Shown here in pieces: positions 49,379 through 58,517 of a DNA stretch of 64,000 nucleotides. Position 1 is the stretch's first letter; each line of letters begins with the position of its first letter. The stretch spans positions 33,174 through 97,173 of the forward strand of contig CALWEQ010000007.1 in NCBI GenBank assembly GCA_944377365.1, given 5' to 3'. The notes beneath the pieces are model-generated. The model searched no databases. It was given only the letters and a program-made list of their open reading frames with translations, and was not told the DNA's origin. This stretch comes from an uncultured Clostridia bacterium. Lineage in GTDB: Bacteria > Bacillota > Clostridia > Christensenellales > UBA1242. The translations under genes and the position numbers were made by a program.

Positions 49379-49407
49379 TTGACAATTAAAACAAAACATA
49401 GTATAAT
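49379..49407 (+). promoter_or_regulatory. Consensus promoter of WG-like paralog 1
   Basis: TTGACA (49379-49384), 17-nt spacer, TATAAT (49402-49407): a perfect sigma-A match. Confidence 0.85.
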
Positions 49408-49433
49408 CATTATGATAAAGAAAAGAGGTAATT

Positions 49434-49943
49434 ATGAAAAAAAGTCAAACAACAAAACGCATTATTGCTGATGAATCTGGATTAAAATTGGTGGAAGAGC
49501 ACAACAAATATTATTTTATTGATCCTAACGGAGATCACAACCGTGATGAGTATTATGATTTGGCAATGGGTTACGATGTTGATGGATTTGCTCGTGTTGC
49601 AAAAGATGCAATTAAAGATGATTTTTCTTATCGTGATATTCTTGGCAATCTTTCTTCAAAAAAAACTTATTTGGGAAAAAGAATTTTTCAATACTTTAAG
49701 GGGAACATTGAAATTGAACAGCTTTTATCAGACAAGAAATTGCCATATGATGAAAAGTTGATAGATTTTGTGATAAAAAACGAAACAAGAGCACTTCCGA
49801 CTTTTAGAAGTAAAAAGAAAACAGAAAAGAGTATAAAATCTTTACGAGAGAGAATTGATCCTTTGATGGAGAAGTATATTCGCTATCATAATAAAAATAC
49901 CAATCATGTTGTTTATGGCGAAGAAGAGTTGATTAGAAATTAA
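49434..49943 (+). CDS. WG-like repeat family protein, paralog 1
   Basis: A 169-residue protein. The N-terminal ~80 residues hold two short aromatic repeats (KYYFIDPNGD ... GFARVAK). Then comes a C-terminal signature of this local family: YRDILGNLSSKKTYLGKRIFQYFKG followed by LLSDKKLPYDEKL (about 70-115 in total). The same signature is found in the proteins at 49970 and 54504, at the same distance from the repeats. It is preceded by AAAGAGG. No signal peptide. Function unknown; WG-type repeats often mediate binding. Confidence 0.7.
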   Translation: MKKSQTTKRIIADESGLKLVEEHNKYYFIDPNGDHNRDEYYDLAMGYDVDGFARVAKDAIKDDFSYRDILGNLSSKKTYLGKRIFQYFKGNIEIEQLLSDKKLPYDEKLIDFVIKNETRALPTFRSKKKTEKSIKSLRERIDPLMEKYIRYHNKNTNHVVYGEEELIRN

Positions 49944-49969
49944 AGTAAAAGAAACAAAAAAGGAGAATT

Positions 49970-50851
49970 ATGGAAATTATAGGTAATAATTTGGAAGACG
50001 TTTTGAAAGGTCCAGTTATTCATGGCAGTGATGCATATTATTTAGTATTGCCTAATGGAAAATTTAAGAAATTTTACTATATTTCACCTGAATTTGATGG
50101 TTTTAGAGTTTGTCAAGAAAAACAAAATGGTACATATCGTTTGATTAATAGATTTAGAGAAATTTCTAATTCGGAATATGAATATTTGACAACAATGGAA
50201 AACGGGCCATCAGCAGCTGTGGAGAAAGACAAAGAAGGCGCTTTCTACATTTTCCCTAATGGAGAAAACAGCAAGAGGTTTCTAAATGTTGAAGAATTTT
50301 CTGACGGGCATGGTTTAATTTTGATTGAAACCAAAAAGTATTCGTATTTAAATTTAAACAATAAGAAAATGTCAAAGAATTTTTATGAGGCAGATTCATT
50401 TTCTTGTGCCCATGCGAAGGTTAGACCAAAAGAAGATGACTTAATTCATTTTATGGATCTTGAAGGAAAAATAGAAAAGGATTCATTTGCAAACGCAACA
50501 GGTTATTTTGAGGGTTTTGCTACAGTTCAACCAGAAGAAAATGGCAAAAAGTTTAAACGGGATATGCTTGGAAATATCACAGAAAATGAAACTACTTTTG
50601 GAAAAAAGATTTACAGTTATTACAACGGTGACATAAGTTTGAAAAATTTAGTCAGCGACCCTGATTTTGCTTATGATGAAAAATTTAAAACATTTACAAT
50701 CATGTTTGAAAAATTAAAATTAAAATTAAAAGCTTATCATGATTATTTGGACGAAAACGAAATTAATGATGAGATGAAGAAAAAAGAAACCGAACTTACA
50801 GAATGCTTCAAAATTTATGATAAAAAATCAGACGCACATTTTTTCAGATAA
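49970..50851 (+). CDS. WG-like repeat family protein, paralog 2
   Basis: A 293-residue protein, about 26 bp after paralog 1. It has four or five aromatic repeats (YYLVLPNGKFKKFYYIS, FYIFPNGENSKR, YSYLNLNNKKM) and the family signature near residue 190-225 (KRDMLGNITENETTFGKKIYSYYNGDISLKNLVSDPD...YDEKFK). The C-terminal ~60 residues are helical. Function unknown. A terminator shared with the convergent gene follows. Confidence 0.7.
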   Translation: MEIIGNNLEDVLKGPVIHGSDAYYLVLPNGKFKKFYYISPEFDGFRVCQEKQNGTYRLINRFREISNSEYEYLTTMENGPSAAVEKDKEGAFYIFPNGENSKRFLNVEEFSDGHGLILIETKKYSYLNLNNKKMSKNFYEADSFSCAHAKVRPKEDDLIHFMDLEGKIEKDSFANATGYFEGFATVQPEENGKKFKRDMLGNITENETTFGKKIYSYYNGDISLKNLVSDPDFAYDEKFKTFTIMFEKLKLKLKAYHDYLDENEINDEMKKKETELTECFKIYDKKSDAHFFR

Positions 50852-50875
50852 GATAATTTTTTAAATAAAATATAA

Positions 50876-50905
50876 AAAATATGCTCTTAACATGAGCATA
50901 TTTTT
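50876..50905. terminator. Bidirectional terminator
   Basis: AAATATGCTC/GAGCATATTT stem between convergent genes. Confidence 0.85.
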
Positions 50906-51458
50906 ATTTGTCTTTATCTAGCATATCTGAAAGTCTTTTTCTAAATTCTTCTTTTGTTATCTCTTCGCGATCTTTTAATTCTCGTAGCAGTTTAATCTTT
51001 TTCTCTATATCGTCATAGTCGTTTTTACTTTCAGATGGTTGTGCTGGGGACTGCTGAATTGCAATTTGATCTTTTATAGCGAAATTCACATAATATAAAA
51101 TGGAAGGCAGAGAAATTGGTCCTGAAAGGATGGTGAAAACTGCACCTGTTACATAAAGTCCACGTCTTGATTCAAATTTTTCAGGATTGCTTATTGAAAT
51201 TAAAGTAAAAATTCCTGCCAATGTAGTAAAAAATGCATATATTATCATTAAACTTTTTAAAAAAGTTTTAATAAATTGTAGTTCTTGTTCCGTAATTTGC
51301 TCATAAGGCATCTGCGTTGAAATAGATGTTTCTTCAATTGTTTTGACGACATTGTCTAACAACGAGTTTATGCTGAAAATCAAAATCAAAAGCACAAAAG
51401 TTTCAACAAGTGACAATATACCACTTACCAAAAGTAAAGTTCTCTTTGTTTTATTCAT
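50904..51458 (-). CDS. Four-helix membrane protein with C-terminal SHOCT-like domain
   Basis: A 184-residue protein from the ATG (51458) that follows GAGGTG with 6-nt spacing. Hydrophobic segments at about 7-30, 66-90, 102-130 make a three- or four-helix membrane part. The C-terminal ~35 residues, DDIEKKIKLLRELKDREEITKEEFRKR, match the SHOCT short coiled-coil pattern (LxxLKxLxDxGxITxEEFxxxK). Similar to DUF4064-type membrane proteins of Bacillota. Function unknown. Confidence 0.7.
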   Translation of the reverse strand: MNKTKRTLLLVSGILSLVETFVLLILIFSINSLLDNVVKTIEETSISTQMPYEQITEQELQFIKTFLKSLMIIYAFFTTLAGIFTLISISNPEKFESRRGLYVTGAVFTILSGPISLPSILYYVNFAIKDQIAIQQSPAQPSESKNDYDDIEKKIKLLRELKDREEITKEEFRKRLSDMLDKDK

Positions 51459-51531
51459 AATTTGCACCTCATATATTTTTATTTATAACATTATTTCTTA
51501 AATATGTCAAATATTTTATTTTATATAAATC

Positions 51532-51560
51532 TTGACAAATCAATCATTATAAAGTAAAAT
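51532..51560 (+). promoter_or_regulatory. Near-consensus promoter
   Basis: TTGACA (51532-51537), 17-nt spacer, TAAAAT (51555-51560), then AGAAGGTG before the ATG. Confidence 0.8.
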
Positions 51561-51578
51561 TATTAAAGAAGGTGAATT

Positions 51579-52346
51579 ATGATTGATGATACGTTAACTC
51601 CAAGAAAAGTTATTGACACTTATATGCGAAGCAAAAAGGAAATTAAATTAAATGGCGGTGGACTTTATTGGCCTTGGCAAAACATCGCGGAGATCAGTGA
51701 TGAAGCTTTTAAAGGGTATGATTTTTTAGAAAAAGCCGAACTACCAGTTGGGATTGAATATATAGGTCAGCATGCATTTGCAAATTGCATTAATTTGAAG
51801 GATGTTAGATTGCCAGAAGGATTAAAGGGCGTTTGGGCTAACACTTTTGAAGGGTGTGACAAATTAGAAAAATTATATTTACCAGATTCTATTGAGTGGA
51901 TATATGGTGATATTTTTAAATATTGTAAATCATTAAATTGGTTAGAAGGTGGCAAAAACTTGCGATTCGTATTTGTTGAAGACAATAATATGGAAATTAG
52001 CAAATTGCCAAAGAATTTTAATGGGAAAATTTTAAATCTTAAAGAAAATCCAGAGCAATTCAAGTCGCTTCCGACCGACTTGTTTTGGGAATACCACCTT
52101 ACAAAATATTTATATAATGATATAAGACAAAGATTGAAGGACAAAATAAATGTTTGTCAAATTAAAAACGAAAAAAAACAACTTGAAAATTTGTTAAACA
52201 CTATTACTTACAAGATATATTATGAAACATCAAACTTGTGTCAGTTAGTAGAAAAGCAAAATTGCGAAAAACGTTTAAAAGGATTGGAAAAATCTAAGAT
52301 TCGCAGAAAAAACGAACCACCAGTTGATGAACTTAAATTAGATTGA
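51579..52346 (+). CDS. BspA-type leucine-rich repeat protein (LRR_5)
   Basis: A 255-residue cytoplasmic-looking protein. Residues about 25-130 hold four LRR_5 units: ISDEAFKGYDFLEKAELPVG, IGQHAFANCINLKDVRLPEG, VWANTFEGCDKLEKLYLPDS and IYGDIFKYCKSLNWLEGG. A C-terminal helical tail (about 175-250) with basic residues follows. No signal peptide or anchor. Function unknown; BspA-like repeats usually bind proteins or carbohydrates. Confidence 0.8.
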   Translation: MIDDTLTPRKVIDTYMRSKKEIKLNGGGLYWPWQNIAEISDEAFKGYDFLEKAELPVGIEYIGQHAFANCINLKDVRLPEGLKGVWANTFEGCDKLEKLYLPDSIEWIYGDIFKYCKSLNWLEGGKNLRFVFVEDNNMEISKLPKNFNGKILNLKENPEQFKSLPTDLFWEYHLTKYLYNDIRQRLKDKINVCQIKNEKKQLENLLNTITYKIYYETSNLCQLVEKQNCEKRLKGLEKSKIRRKNEPPVDELKLD

Positions 52347-52399
52347 ATTTTACGGCAAAACTTTTCTTGACCGCCCGTTCAAGTCCCTTTAATATTGTT

Positions 52400-52429
52400 A
52401 AAAAAAACCGACATTCTTGTCGGTTTTTT
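52400..52429. terminator. Terminator hairpin, left copy
   Basis: AAACCGACA/TGTCGGTTT with T-run; serves the LRR gene. An identical copy lies at 52687-52716 between the insert and tRNA-Leu. Confidence 0.85.
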
Positions 52430-52686
52430 ATTTGGTGCGAGTGGTGGGACTTGCTCCGCGGAAGGCGATTAAAAATCATATTAATAAAAAAGTCACGACC
52501 AATTCGCCAGCGGAGCGCGAATTGCGTATGGTCGTGAAATGAAAAAACAAGCAACAAATGAAATTTTGAAACTTGTTTTCAAAATGAATTAAAAGCGCAG
52601 TTTTTTCATTTATCACGCCGGGGCGGAGAAAACTTGCATACTTGCAACTTTTCTTGACCGCCCGTTCAAGTCCCTTTAATATTGTT

Positions 52687-52716
52687 AAAAAAAACCGACA
52701 TTCTTGTCGGTTTTTT
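52687..52716. terminator. Terminator hairpin, right copy (tRNA-Leu)
   Basis: Same sequence as 52400-52429. It lies just beyond the 3' end of the tRNA, so in the reverse direction it terminates tRNA-Leu. Confidence 0.85.
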
Positions 52717-52719
52717 ATT

Positions 52720-52801
52720 TGGTGCGAGTGGTGGGACTTGAACCCACACTCTTTCGAACACGCCCCTTAAACGTGCGCGTCTGCCGTTCCGCCACACTCG
52801 C
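52720..52801 (-). tRNA. tRNA-Leu(AAG)
   Basis: Complete on the reverse strand. Acceptor GCGAGTG/CACTCGC, D-arm with GGCGGAACGG, anticodon stem CACGT/GCGTG with the loop TTAAGGG, so the anticodon is AAG. A small variable arm TTC-GAAA-GAG and a T-arm around GGTTCAAGTCC follow, with the encoded CCA. A34 would normally be inosine or unmodified; Leu(AAG) is uncommon in bacteria, so the anticodon assignment is less certain than the family. Confidence 0.85.
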
Positions 52802-53028
52802 AAGCATGACTATTATAAGACATTACACTAAATTTGTCAAATGTTTTTATTAATTTGCCTAAATAAAATTTTTCTGATTTGTAATAAAGATTTAACAAAT
52901 AAAAAATTTATTTTATTTAATAAAGTAATTGTATAATAATAAAACTTTTTAGTTTTACAAAAAATTAAATATATATTGAATAAAATAGACACAAGTTTTT
53001 GGCAATGAAGTGAGTATGTAAAGCACAT
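52802..53028. other. AT-rich spacer
   Basis: Between tRNA-Leu and the glycosyltransferase. No credible ORF; the tRNA promoter must be in the first part, but I did not find a convincing pair of boxes. Confidence 0.4.
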
Positions 53029-53059
53029 AAAAAACAGGCAAGAGATTGCCTGTTTTTTT
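53029..53059. terminator. Bidirectional terminator
   Basis: AAAAAACAGGCAA/TTGCCTGTTTTTT with a GAGA loop, next to the reverse-strand glycosyltransferase stop. Confidence 0.9.
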
Positions 53060-53068
53060 ATGCTTCGT

Positions 53069-54342
53069 CTATTTCAATTTTTTATAATCTACGCGCTTAG
53101 TTGATGACCATTCAAATCCTTTTTTCGCCTTAATATTTGCTTTTATGTACAAGAACACAAATTCAAAAAGATTAAATGGAGAGTAAAACAATGTTGTTAT
53201 TTTTTCTTGTAATGTAACATTTGAAAAAGCATCCTTGTAATTTATCATTGCTATCAGTGAGAAACACCAAAGCAAAAAATAGGGCATAGTAAATGGAACT
53301 AAAATCAATAAGAACAAAGAAGCAATCCACTGCAAATTTGAATTGAGTATGTAAAATGCTGTCAAAAGCGAGCCCCAGACTACTGTCAACACTGAACAAA
53401 TTAAAAACAAAAATATTGCAATACTATAATAATACAAATCAAATTTTAATAGTAATGAGGATTTTTCTTCTTTAAGTTTGTCCTTAATTTGTGAGCCATA
53501 AATGTTGTCGCATTGTGCTCTACCTATCAACCAACGAAGTTTTCTCTTCTGGTTTTCTTTATATGTTAAAACTTCTTCAGTGTAAAGGGTCGCATATGGA
53601 TAGTAAATTGATTTAAAATTATGTAAAACGCTGTCCATCCTTAATTCATAATCTTCCGTTAAACTTTTGTAATGCCAGCCTTTCTTTTTTTCGATGACTT
53701 GACGTCTAATCATCAAGCCTTGTCCACATAAATTTAACGGAAGATTTTTGTGGCTTTTAAAAGTATTGCTTAAATCATCAATAATTGGATATATTAGTGC
53801 AGACGAGTTGCAAATGAAAGAACGAGTTGTTTTGTCTCCAAGGAAATTTTTAATAAGTTTTCTTGTTTGTATAATGTCACAGTCATATTCAAGAGCATTG
53901 TTGAGTTCCTCTACATAATTTTCTGTCAACACTGCATCTGCATCAACAATCACAAAGGCATCATATTCTTTAATGTTTTCCTTTAACATATTGTCAAAAA
54001 ATCATGTAAGACATCTCCTTTGCATTTTTGAGAAGGGCAAACAAACACTTTGGCACCCATATCTTTGGCCATAACAATTGTTGGGTCATTATGATCTTTA
54101 ACTAAAACAAAAGTATCAAAAAAAGTTTTGTCATACGTTTGTTTTTTTATAGATTCAAACAAATCGCCTATTATTTTACTTTCATTTCGTGCTGGCACGA
54201 CTATGCCTATTTTTCTTTTACTGTTAGAAACTATTTTTTTAATTTTCTTATGAGATGAAAAGATTTGTAAAAGCTTCGGCAAATATAAAACAGCCGAAAT
54301 TAAAAGAATGAAAGTGTAAACAGCAAAACATATATAAACCAT
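53069..54342 (-). pseudogene. Glycosyltransferase family 2, frameshifted in a homopolymer
   Basis: Two adjacent reverse frames (54342 to 53983, 119 residues; 53989 to 53069, 306 residues) together make one ~425-residue membrane GT2. The first has a membrane helix and the nucleotide-binding start IGIVVPARNESKIIGDLFES; the second has VDADAVLTENYV (the DxD-like metal site), TEDYEL, QKRKLRWLIG and three or four C-terminal helices. The join needs one more T in a six-T tract (plus strand A6, 53996-54001): GATTTTTTTGACAAT would read DFFDN and continue. It could be a mutation, a phase-variable tract or a sequencing error. Confidence 0.85.
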
Positions 54343-54455
54343 TCATTTTCCTTTTTTTTTAGTATATCAAAATACAATCAAATTAGCAACAAAAAACCTA
54401 TATAAGCTCAATTCAACATTCTAGATTGTTTTTTAAGTTTAAATTCAAAGTAAAA

Positions 54456-54484
54456 TTGACAAACTTTAAATTTTACTTTATAAT
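54456..54484 (+). promoter_or_regulatory. Consensus promoter of WG-like paralog 3
   Basis: TTGACA (54456-54461), 17-nt spacer, TATAAT (54479-54484): a perfect match, followed by AAGGAGG. Confidence 0.85.
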
Positions 54485-54503
54485 ATTTAAAAGGAGGGTG
54501 ATA

Positions 54504-55334
54504 ATGATTAATTATCCTAAATTAATAATAAAAAATGATCGTTTTTATTTTGTTGACAATCGAGGTTGTTTATCAAAAGACAGTTTTACAAGCGCTTCTC
54601 GCTACTCAGAAGGATTTGCATTTGTGCAGAAAGATGATGGATTGTATTATTATAGAGATATGTTTGGCAATTTAAGTAAGAATGGTTATTATTTTGCATT
54701 AAATTATTGTCAAGGTTATGGAATAGTTAAGCTGACGCAAACCAGCAAATTTTATTTTGTTGATTTTGATGGAAATGTAAGTGATGATTCATATGAATAC
54801 ATATTTCATTATTGCAATGGTTTTGCTCGTGTACAAAACGGCAGATGTATAAATTACAGAGATCTTATTGGAAATTTGACAAAGAAAAAAACATATTTAG
54901 GAAAACGTATTTATCATTATTTTTCTGGGAAAATTAGTCTATCTGAACTTTTAAATGACCCGCAAGTGCCATACGACCCTAAACTCAAAGGTTTTGTTTT
55001 AAGAAACGAAAAGCATAAACTTAGGCAAAAGTTTCTTGTTGATGAACTTGAGAAGTGTAATGATGAAAAAGTAAAAAGGCAAATCGACAACACACTCAAC
55101 AAAACATTAGCTTTAATTAAAGATTATGAAAAAAATTCTTATAAACTAAATTATAATTATATTGATTCAACAAAAGCTAATAAATTTGCCAAAACAGGAA
55201 GTTTTGATGGACAAAATGAGTCAACAACAGTGGTTATTAACAAACAAAGCGAAAATCTTTTACAAAACAGAGAACTAAGTGAGAGAAAAAAAGCCTTGAT
55301 TGAAGAATTCGAAAAGATGTTGGATAGGGGTTAA
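54504..55334 (+). CDS. WG-like repeat family protein, paralog 3
   Basis: A 276-residue protein. The ATG at 54504 follows AAGGAGGGTGAT; the longer open frame is not credible. Four aromatic repeats (RFYFVDNRGCLSKDSF, GFAFVQKDDGLYYYRDM, KFYFVDFDGNVSDDSY, GFARVQNG) lead into the family signature YRDLIGNLTKKKTYLGKRIYHYFSG and LLNDPQVPYDPKLKGF. The C-terminal ~110 residues are helical and charged with a poly-Lys/Glu character. Function unknown. Confidence 0.72.
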   Translation: MINYPKLIIKNDRFYFVDNRGCLSKDSFTSASRYSEGFAFVQKDDGLYYYRDMFGNLSKNGYYFALNYCQGYGIVKLTQTSKFYFVDFDGNVSDDSYEYIFHYCNGFARVQNGRCINYRDLIGNLTKKKTYLGKRIYHYFSGKISLSELLNDPQVPYDPKLKGFVLRNEKHKLRQKFLVDELEKCNDEKVKRQIDNTLNKTLALIKDYEKNSYKLNYNYIDSTKANKFAKTGSFDGQNESTTVVINKQSENLLQNRELSERKKALIEEFEKMLDRG

Positions 55335-55408
55335 ATCAAAAAAACAATGTCATTTTCAAGCAGTGTAACAAATTTCGTTTTACTTGCATAAAAAAACATG
55401 AGGTAAAT

Positions 55409-56227
55409 ATGAAATATATTAAAATGCAAGGTGCAGGGAATGACTATGTTTTTTTTGATTGTATAGAAAACAAATTTGATTTGGATCCTGAACGCTTATC
55501 TCCATTGGTCAGTGACAGGCATTTAGGTATTGGAGCTGACGGGATCATATTGATAAAAAACAGCAACAATGCAGATTGTTTTATGGACATATATAATGCT
55601 GATGGTAGTCGGGCAAAAATGTGTGGAAATGGTGTGAGATGTGTAGCACAGTTTTATCAACAAACATATCTGCCAAAGGCAAAAGAGATAAATGTCGAAA
55701 CATTATCAGGGATAAAAAAAGTAAAAATCCTATCAAATGATGGCACTATAGCTGTGTCTTCCGTTTCTATGGGGAATATAAAAAATCCACAAAAATATGA
55801 TGCGTATTTTGATTGTTTAAACGAACGTATGGAATATTATTTGGTAAACGTGGGAAACATACATGCTGTTTGCTTTGCTGATAAATTATTTCAAGAAAAG
55901 TTTCCTCATATTGTTGATGAGTTGCAACACAAGCATAACAACAACGTCAATGTTGAGTTTGTAAAAAAGGAAGACAAAACAATTAAAGCGCGAGTGTTTG
56001 AAAGAGGAAGTGGCGAAACACTTGCTTGTGGAACAGGTGCAACAGCAATAGCCCGTGTGCTAAATTATGTTAACAATGATTTAACAAGCAACTATGACAT
56101 TTGTTTCCCCGGTGGGATCTTAAATGTAAAAATCGATGAAAACAAAAATGCCGAGCTAACAGGAGAAAGCGAGTTATCATATATTGGCGAAATAAATCTT
56201 GCAGATCTTAACTCTTTTACTAGATAG
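55409..56227 (+). CDS. dapF: Diaminopimelate epimerase
   Basis: A 272-residue DapF: MQGAGNDYVFFDC at the start, first catalytic Cys in AKMCGNGVRC, second in LACGTGATAIAR. It converts LL- to meso-diaminopimelate for peptidoglycan and lysine synthesis. GAGG precedes the ATG. No other lysine genes are adjacent. Confidence 0.96.
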   Translation: MKYIKMQGAGNDYVFFDCIENKFDLDPERLSPLVSDRHLGIGADGIILIKNSNNADCFMDIYNADGSRAKMCGNGVRCVAQFYQQTYLPKAKEINVETLSGIKKVKILSNDGTIAVSSVSMGNIKNPQKYDAYFDCLNERMEYYLVNVGNIHAVCFADKLFQEKFPHIVDELQHKHNNNVNVEFVKKEDKTIKARVFERGSGETLACGTGATAIARVLNYVNNDLTSNYDICFPGGILNVKIDENKNAELTGESELSYIGEINLADLNSFTR

Positions 56228-56328
56228 GGGAAAATGTTTTAAATAGATTTGTTATATCTTTCAAAACAATACTTTGTCAACATAAAAATTATTATTCATA
56301 TGACAAATGTAATAATGTTTACAAGATT

Positions 56329-56859
56329 TTATTCAACACGTTGCTCTGGTGTATGTTTAAATCGGTAATATAACAAAGATATAATAGTAATAATTAGGCC
56401 AATTATGTCGCAAGCGAAATTTACGTATCCGCCAATAGTAAAATTGTAAATTGCCCAAACAATACTGTTTGCAATAATAGTCAACCTTACTACAAGAACG
56501 TTTTTAAAAGCAAAGCCTATTGTAACAAGAAGGATAGAAAGCAATAAAACTAGGTCTAATGCGTTTTGCCAAAATATAATCAAACTTATCACAAAAATGC
56601 TGATGACTAAACAAGCGGGCAACACATAAGAAACGGGTTTATGTTCTTTTTCATCTAAACGCATGTACCAAACATTTCTTATTAAATTTAATCCGTTTGC
56701 AATAGCACCCAGCCAACTTTGCAAAAATAAATAGCTACTGACATAAAACAACGACGCTGTTACATTGAAAAACAAAATTTGATTTTTATGCTTTAAGCAA
56801 CGTCCGATTAGATCAATAATTAATCCAACAAAAACTAATACTTGAGATGTGATGTACAT
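56329..56859 (-). CDS. YgjV-family inner membrane protein
   Basis: A 176-residue protein starting at the ATG (56859) with GGAG at 8 nt; a longer frame to 56907 is possible. Six or so membrane helices with the YgjV pattern: VGLIIDLIGRCLKHKNQILFFN, LIRNVWYMRL (N-x-x-R), a second half repeating the topology with NSIVWAIYNF. The family is described only as a membrane protein of unknown function (relatives include PnuC-like folds). Confidence 0.75.
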   Translation of the reverse strand: MYITSQVLVFVGLIIDLIGRCLKHKNQILFFNVTASLFYVSSYLFLQSWLGAIANGLNLIRNVWYMRLDEKEHKPVSYVLPACLVISIFVISLIIFWQNALDLVLLLSILLVTIGFAFKNVLVVRLTIIANSIVWAIYNFTIGGYVNFACDIIGLIITIISLLYYRFKHTPEQRVE

Positions 56860-56907
56860 AGAAACTCCAGATCTAACAAGTATAACATGAAAATAACAAA
56901 CTGCCAA

Positions 56908-57633
56908 TTAAATAATAAAAATATTAAAAAACATTTTGTATATGGCGATGTTTTTTAAAGCAGTGTTAAAAAGGGATTGCTAAATAAGATGATAATGTGG
57001 CTCAACAAATTTATTTCTTTTTTACGAAAGGGCTATTTGGCTGTATTGAAGCAGTTGTACAGCAAATCTCATAATTGGATAAAAGATTAATGGTCAACCA
57101 AGTGTATATGTATAAAATTTTTGATGAGATTTTTTCACGGGGAGATCATTTCATTGTTTTGGTAATGCGTTAGGAAATTTTAATTGGGTTTTGTTCATTG
57201 GTAGATGGTGGTATTTCAAAACTACATTACTTAAATTAATTCTTCTAATATTTATGCACACTCAAATTTACTCAAACCAACATTTTGGTCGGAAATGATG
57301 CATATTAGAAAAAACTATTACAAACAAAAAAGTAGAGTACTTTAATTTACTAGGGTAAGATGTAGACAATCGCAGTCAAGACATTGTTATCATAAATTGA
57401 CGCATCAAGAAGATTGTGCTTTTTATAAATATCTGTAAAAACTATGAAGCAGAATTTAATAACAGTGGTTTCAATATCAGATCTTTAGGAAAAAAGTTTT
57501 CAAAATAGGTTTTAAAATATAGACTTAACAAAGTTTTACTTTGTTGGCGTCATGCAGTTGCGTACTATCGCAAGTTATTATTCACAAATAGGTGAGTAAA
57601 CATAGAGAGACAAAGATCACAAAGCTCGCTTTT
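56908..57633. other. Decayed, gene-free region
   Basis: No credible gene. A 33-codon frame from about 56989 lacks a ribosome site. There are scattered hairpins, e.g. AACAAAGT/ACTTTGTT near 57530-57550, and the segment 57553-57580 (GTCATGCAGTTGCGTACTATCG) resembles 62247-62275. Probably eroded element DNA. Confidence 0.5.
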
Positions 57634-57672
57634 TGGTAGAGATTAGTGAACTCGAACCATCGACTCCCACCT
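57634..57672 (-). repeat. tRNA-Ile 3'-end repeat, copy A1
   Basis: The plus-strand sequence GGTAGAGATTAGTGAACTCG ... ATCGACTCCCACCT reads on the minus strand as the T-arm and acceptor end with CCA of a tRNA-Ile-like sequence (diverged copy). No upstream tRNA body follows. Confidence 0.75.
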
Positions 57673-58081
57673 AATTACAAAGTTTTAAATATTAGAAATA
57701 AAGAATTTAACTTAATATTATTAAAAGCCTTATAAATAAACGGATTTAAGAATTGATTAAAGTGTAAATTGTTGTCAAAAAAAGACTAAATTTACAACAG
57801 TTGACAACAAATGCCTATTTTTTTAGGGGTAAAATGCACCTGTTTACCATATAAAATTGCCTAAAATCATCTAAAAACAAAAATATTCGTTGTTAAATTT
57901 TATTTAGGTGAAATGGTAAAATTCCAAAACCGCGAGTGAAGTTAATTAAAGGTTAGAGTTGAAATTTGATTTGCCAAATGGTTTTTAAATAAATTAAAGT
58001 GTTAGCATTGGTAGGTCCTATCATAAGTGCAAATAAAAGAGAGAATTGACAAAGTTTTACCATTCTCTCTCTTTTTAATAT
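57673..58081. other. Noncoding spacer with ACAGTTGACA motif
   Basis: No gene. The motif ACAACAGTTGACAACAAATG at about 57799 recurs as CACAACAGTTGACAGCAAATG near 59893 and ACAACAGTTGATAGCAAATG near 61286. The repeats may mark recombination or element-end sites. Confidence 0.5.
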
Positions 58082-58515
58082 TAAATTAAATTTATTAGAT
58101 TTCTAAATTTTCTTCGCTAAATAATGGACTATATTAGATGAAGCTCATAGATTTAGAAATTGTAAAATAAAAGAGAACAAAACTGCTGAAACGATTATTT
58201 AATAAATAAAATTTTTAATGAAAGTAGACCAAAAAATAAAAATTTTTTGATAGATGAAAATCAAGATGTAGAGAAAATTTTAGAAAAAAAGATATTGATA
58301 TATTAGATGATTTGATAAGAAATTATGAAAGACCCCTTATTGAAAATTCACTATATATATTTACACCAGAACAAAGGAAAGTTATAGAGATGGTTATATA
58401 TAAAACATGAGTTATAGTGAAATCGGAAACGTATTAGATATAGACAAATCTTCTGTTTACGCAAGAATTAAGAATGCAAAGTTCTATTTATTACAGTATT
58501 TTTATCTAGCAATTT
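58082..58515 (+). pseudogene. Decayed sigma-70-like (region 4 helix-turn-helix) gene
   Basis: A broken forward reading: FTPEQRKVIEMVIYK is interrupted by a stop and a shift, then continues MSYSEIGNVLDIDKSSVYARIKNAKFYL. This is the region 4 helix-turn-helix of a small sigma factor or element regulator, as often found in Clostridial mobile elements. Upstream fragments (NKIFNESRPKNKNFLID) also contain stops. It is a relic of an element. Confidence 0.65.
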
Positions 58516-58517
58516 TT

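Larger units (their letters stand above)
52359..52740. mobile_element. Palindrome-rich insert between duplicated tRNA-Leu 3' ends
   Basis: Identical 95-bp direct repeats at 52359-52453 and 52646-52740 each hold a terminator (CCGACA/TGTCGG) and the last 34 nt of tRNA-Leu up to the T-loop (ending GTGGTGGGACTTG). The right copy continues into the intact tRNA; the left stops and meets a ~190-bp insert (52454-52645). The insert holds CACGACCAATTCGC/GCGAATTGCGTATGGTCGTG-type inverted repeats and AACTTGCATACTTGC. No ORF is credible. It looks like a small integrative unit in the T-arm of tRNA-Leu. Confidence 0.75.

Noticed and set aside
53983..53989. Two separate overlapping glycosyltransferase genes
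   Set aside because: Neither half is a complete GT2, the motifs continue across the join, and one more base in a homopolymer merges them. I report one frameshifted gene.
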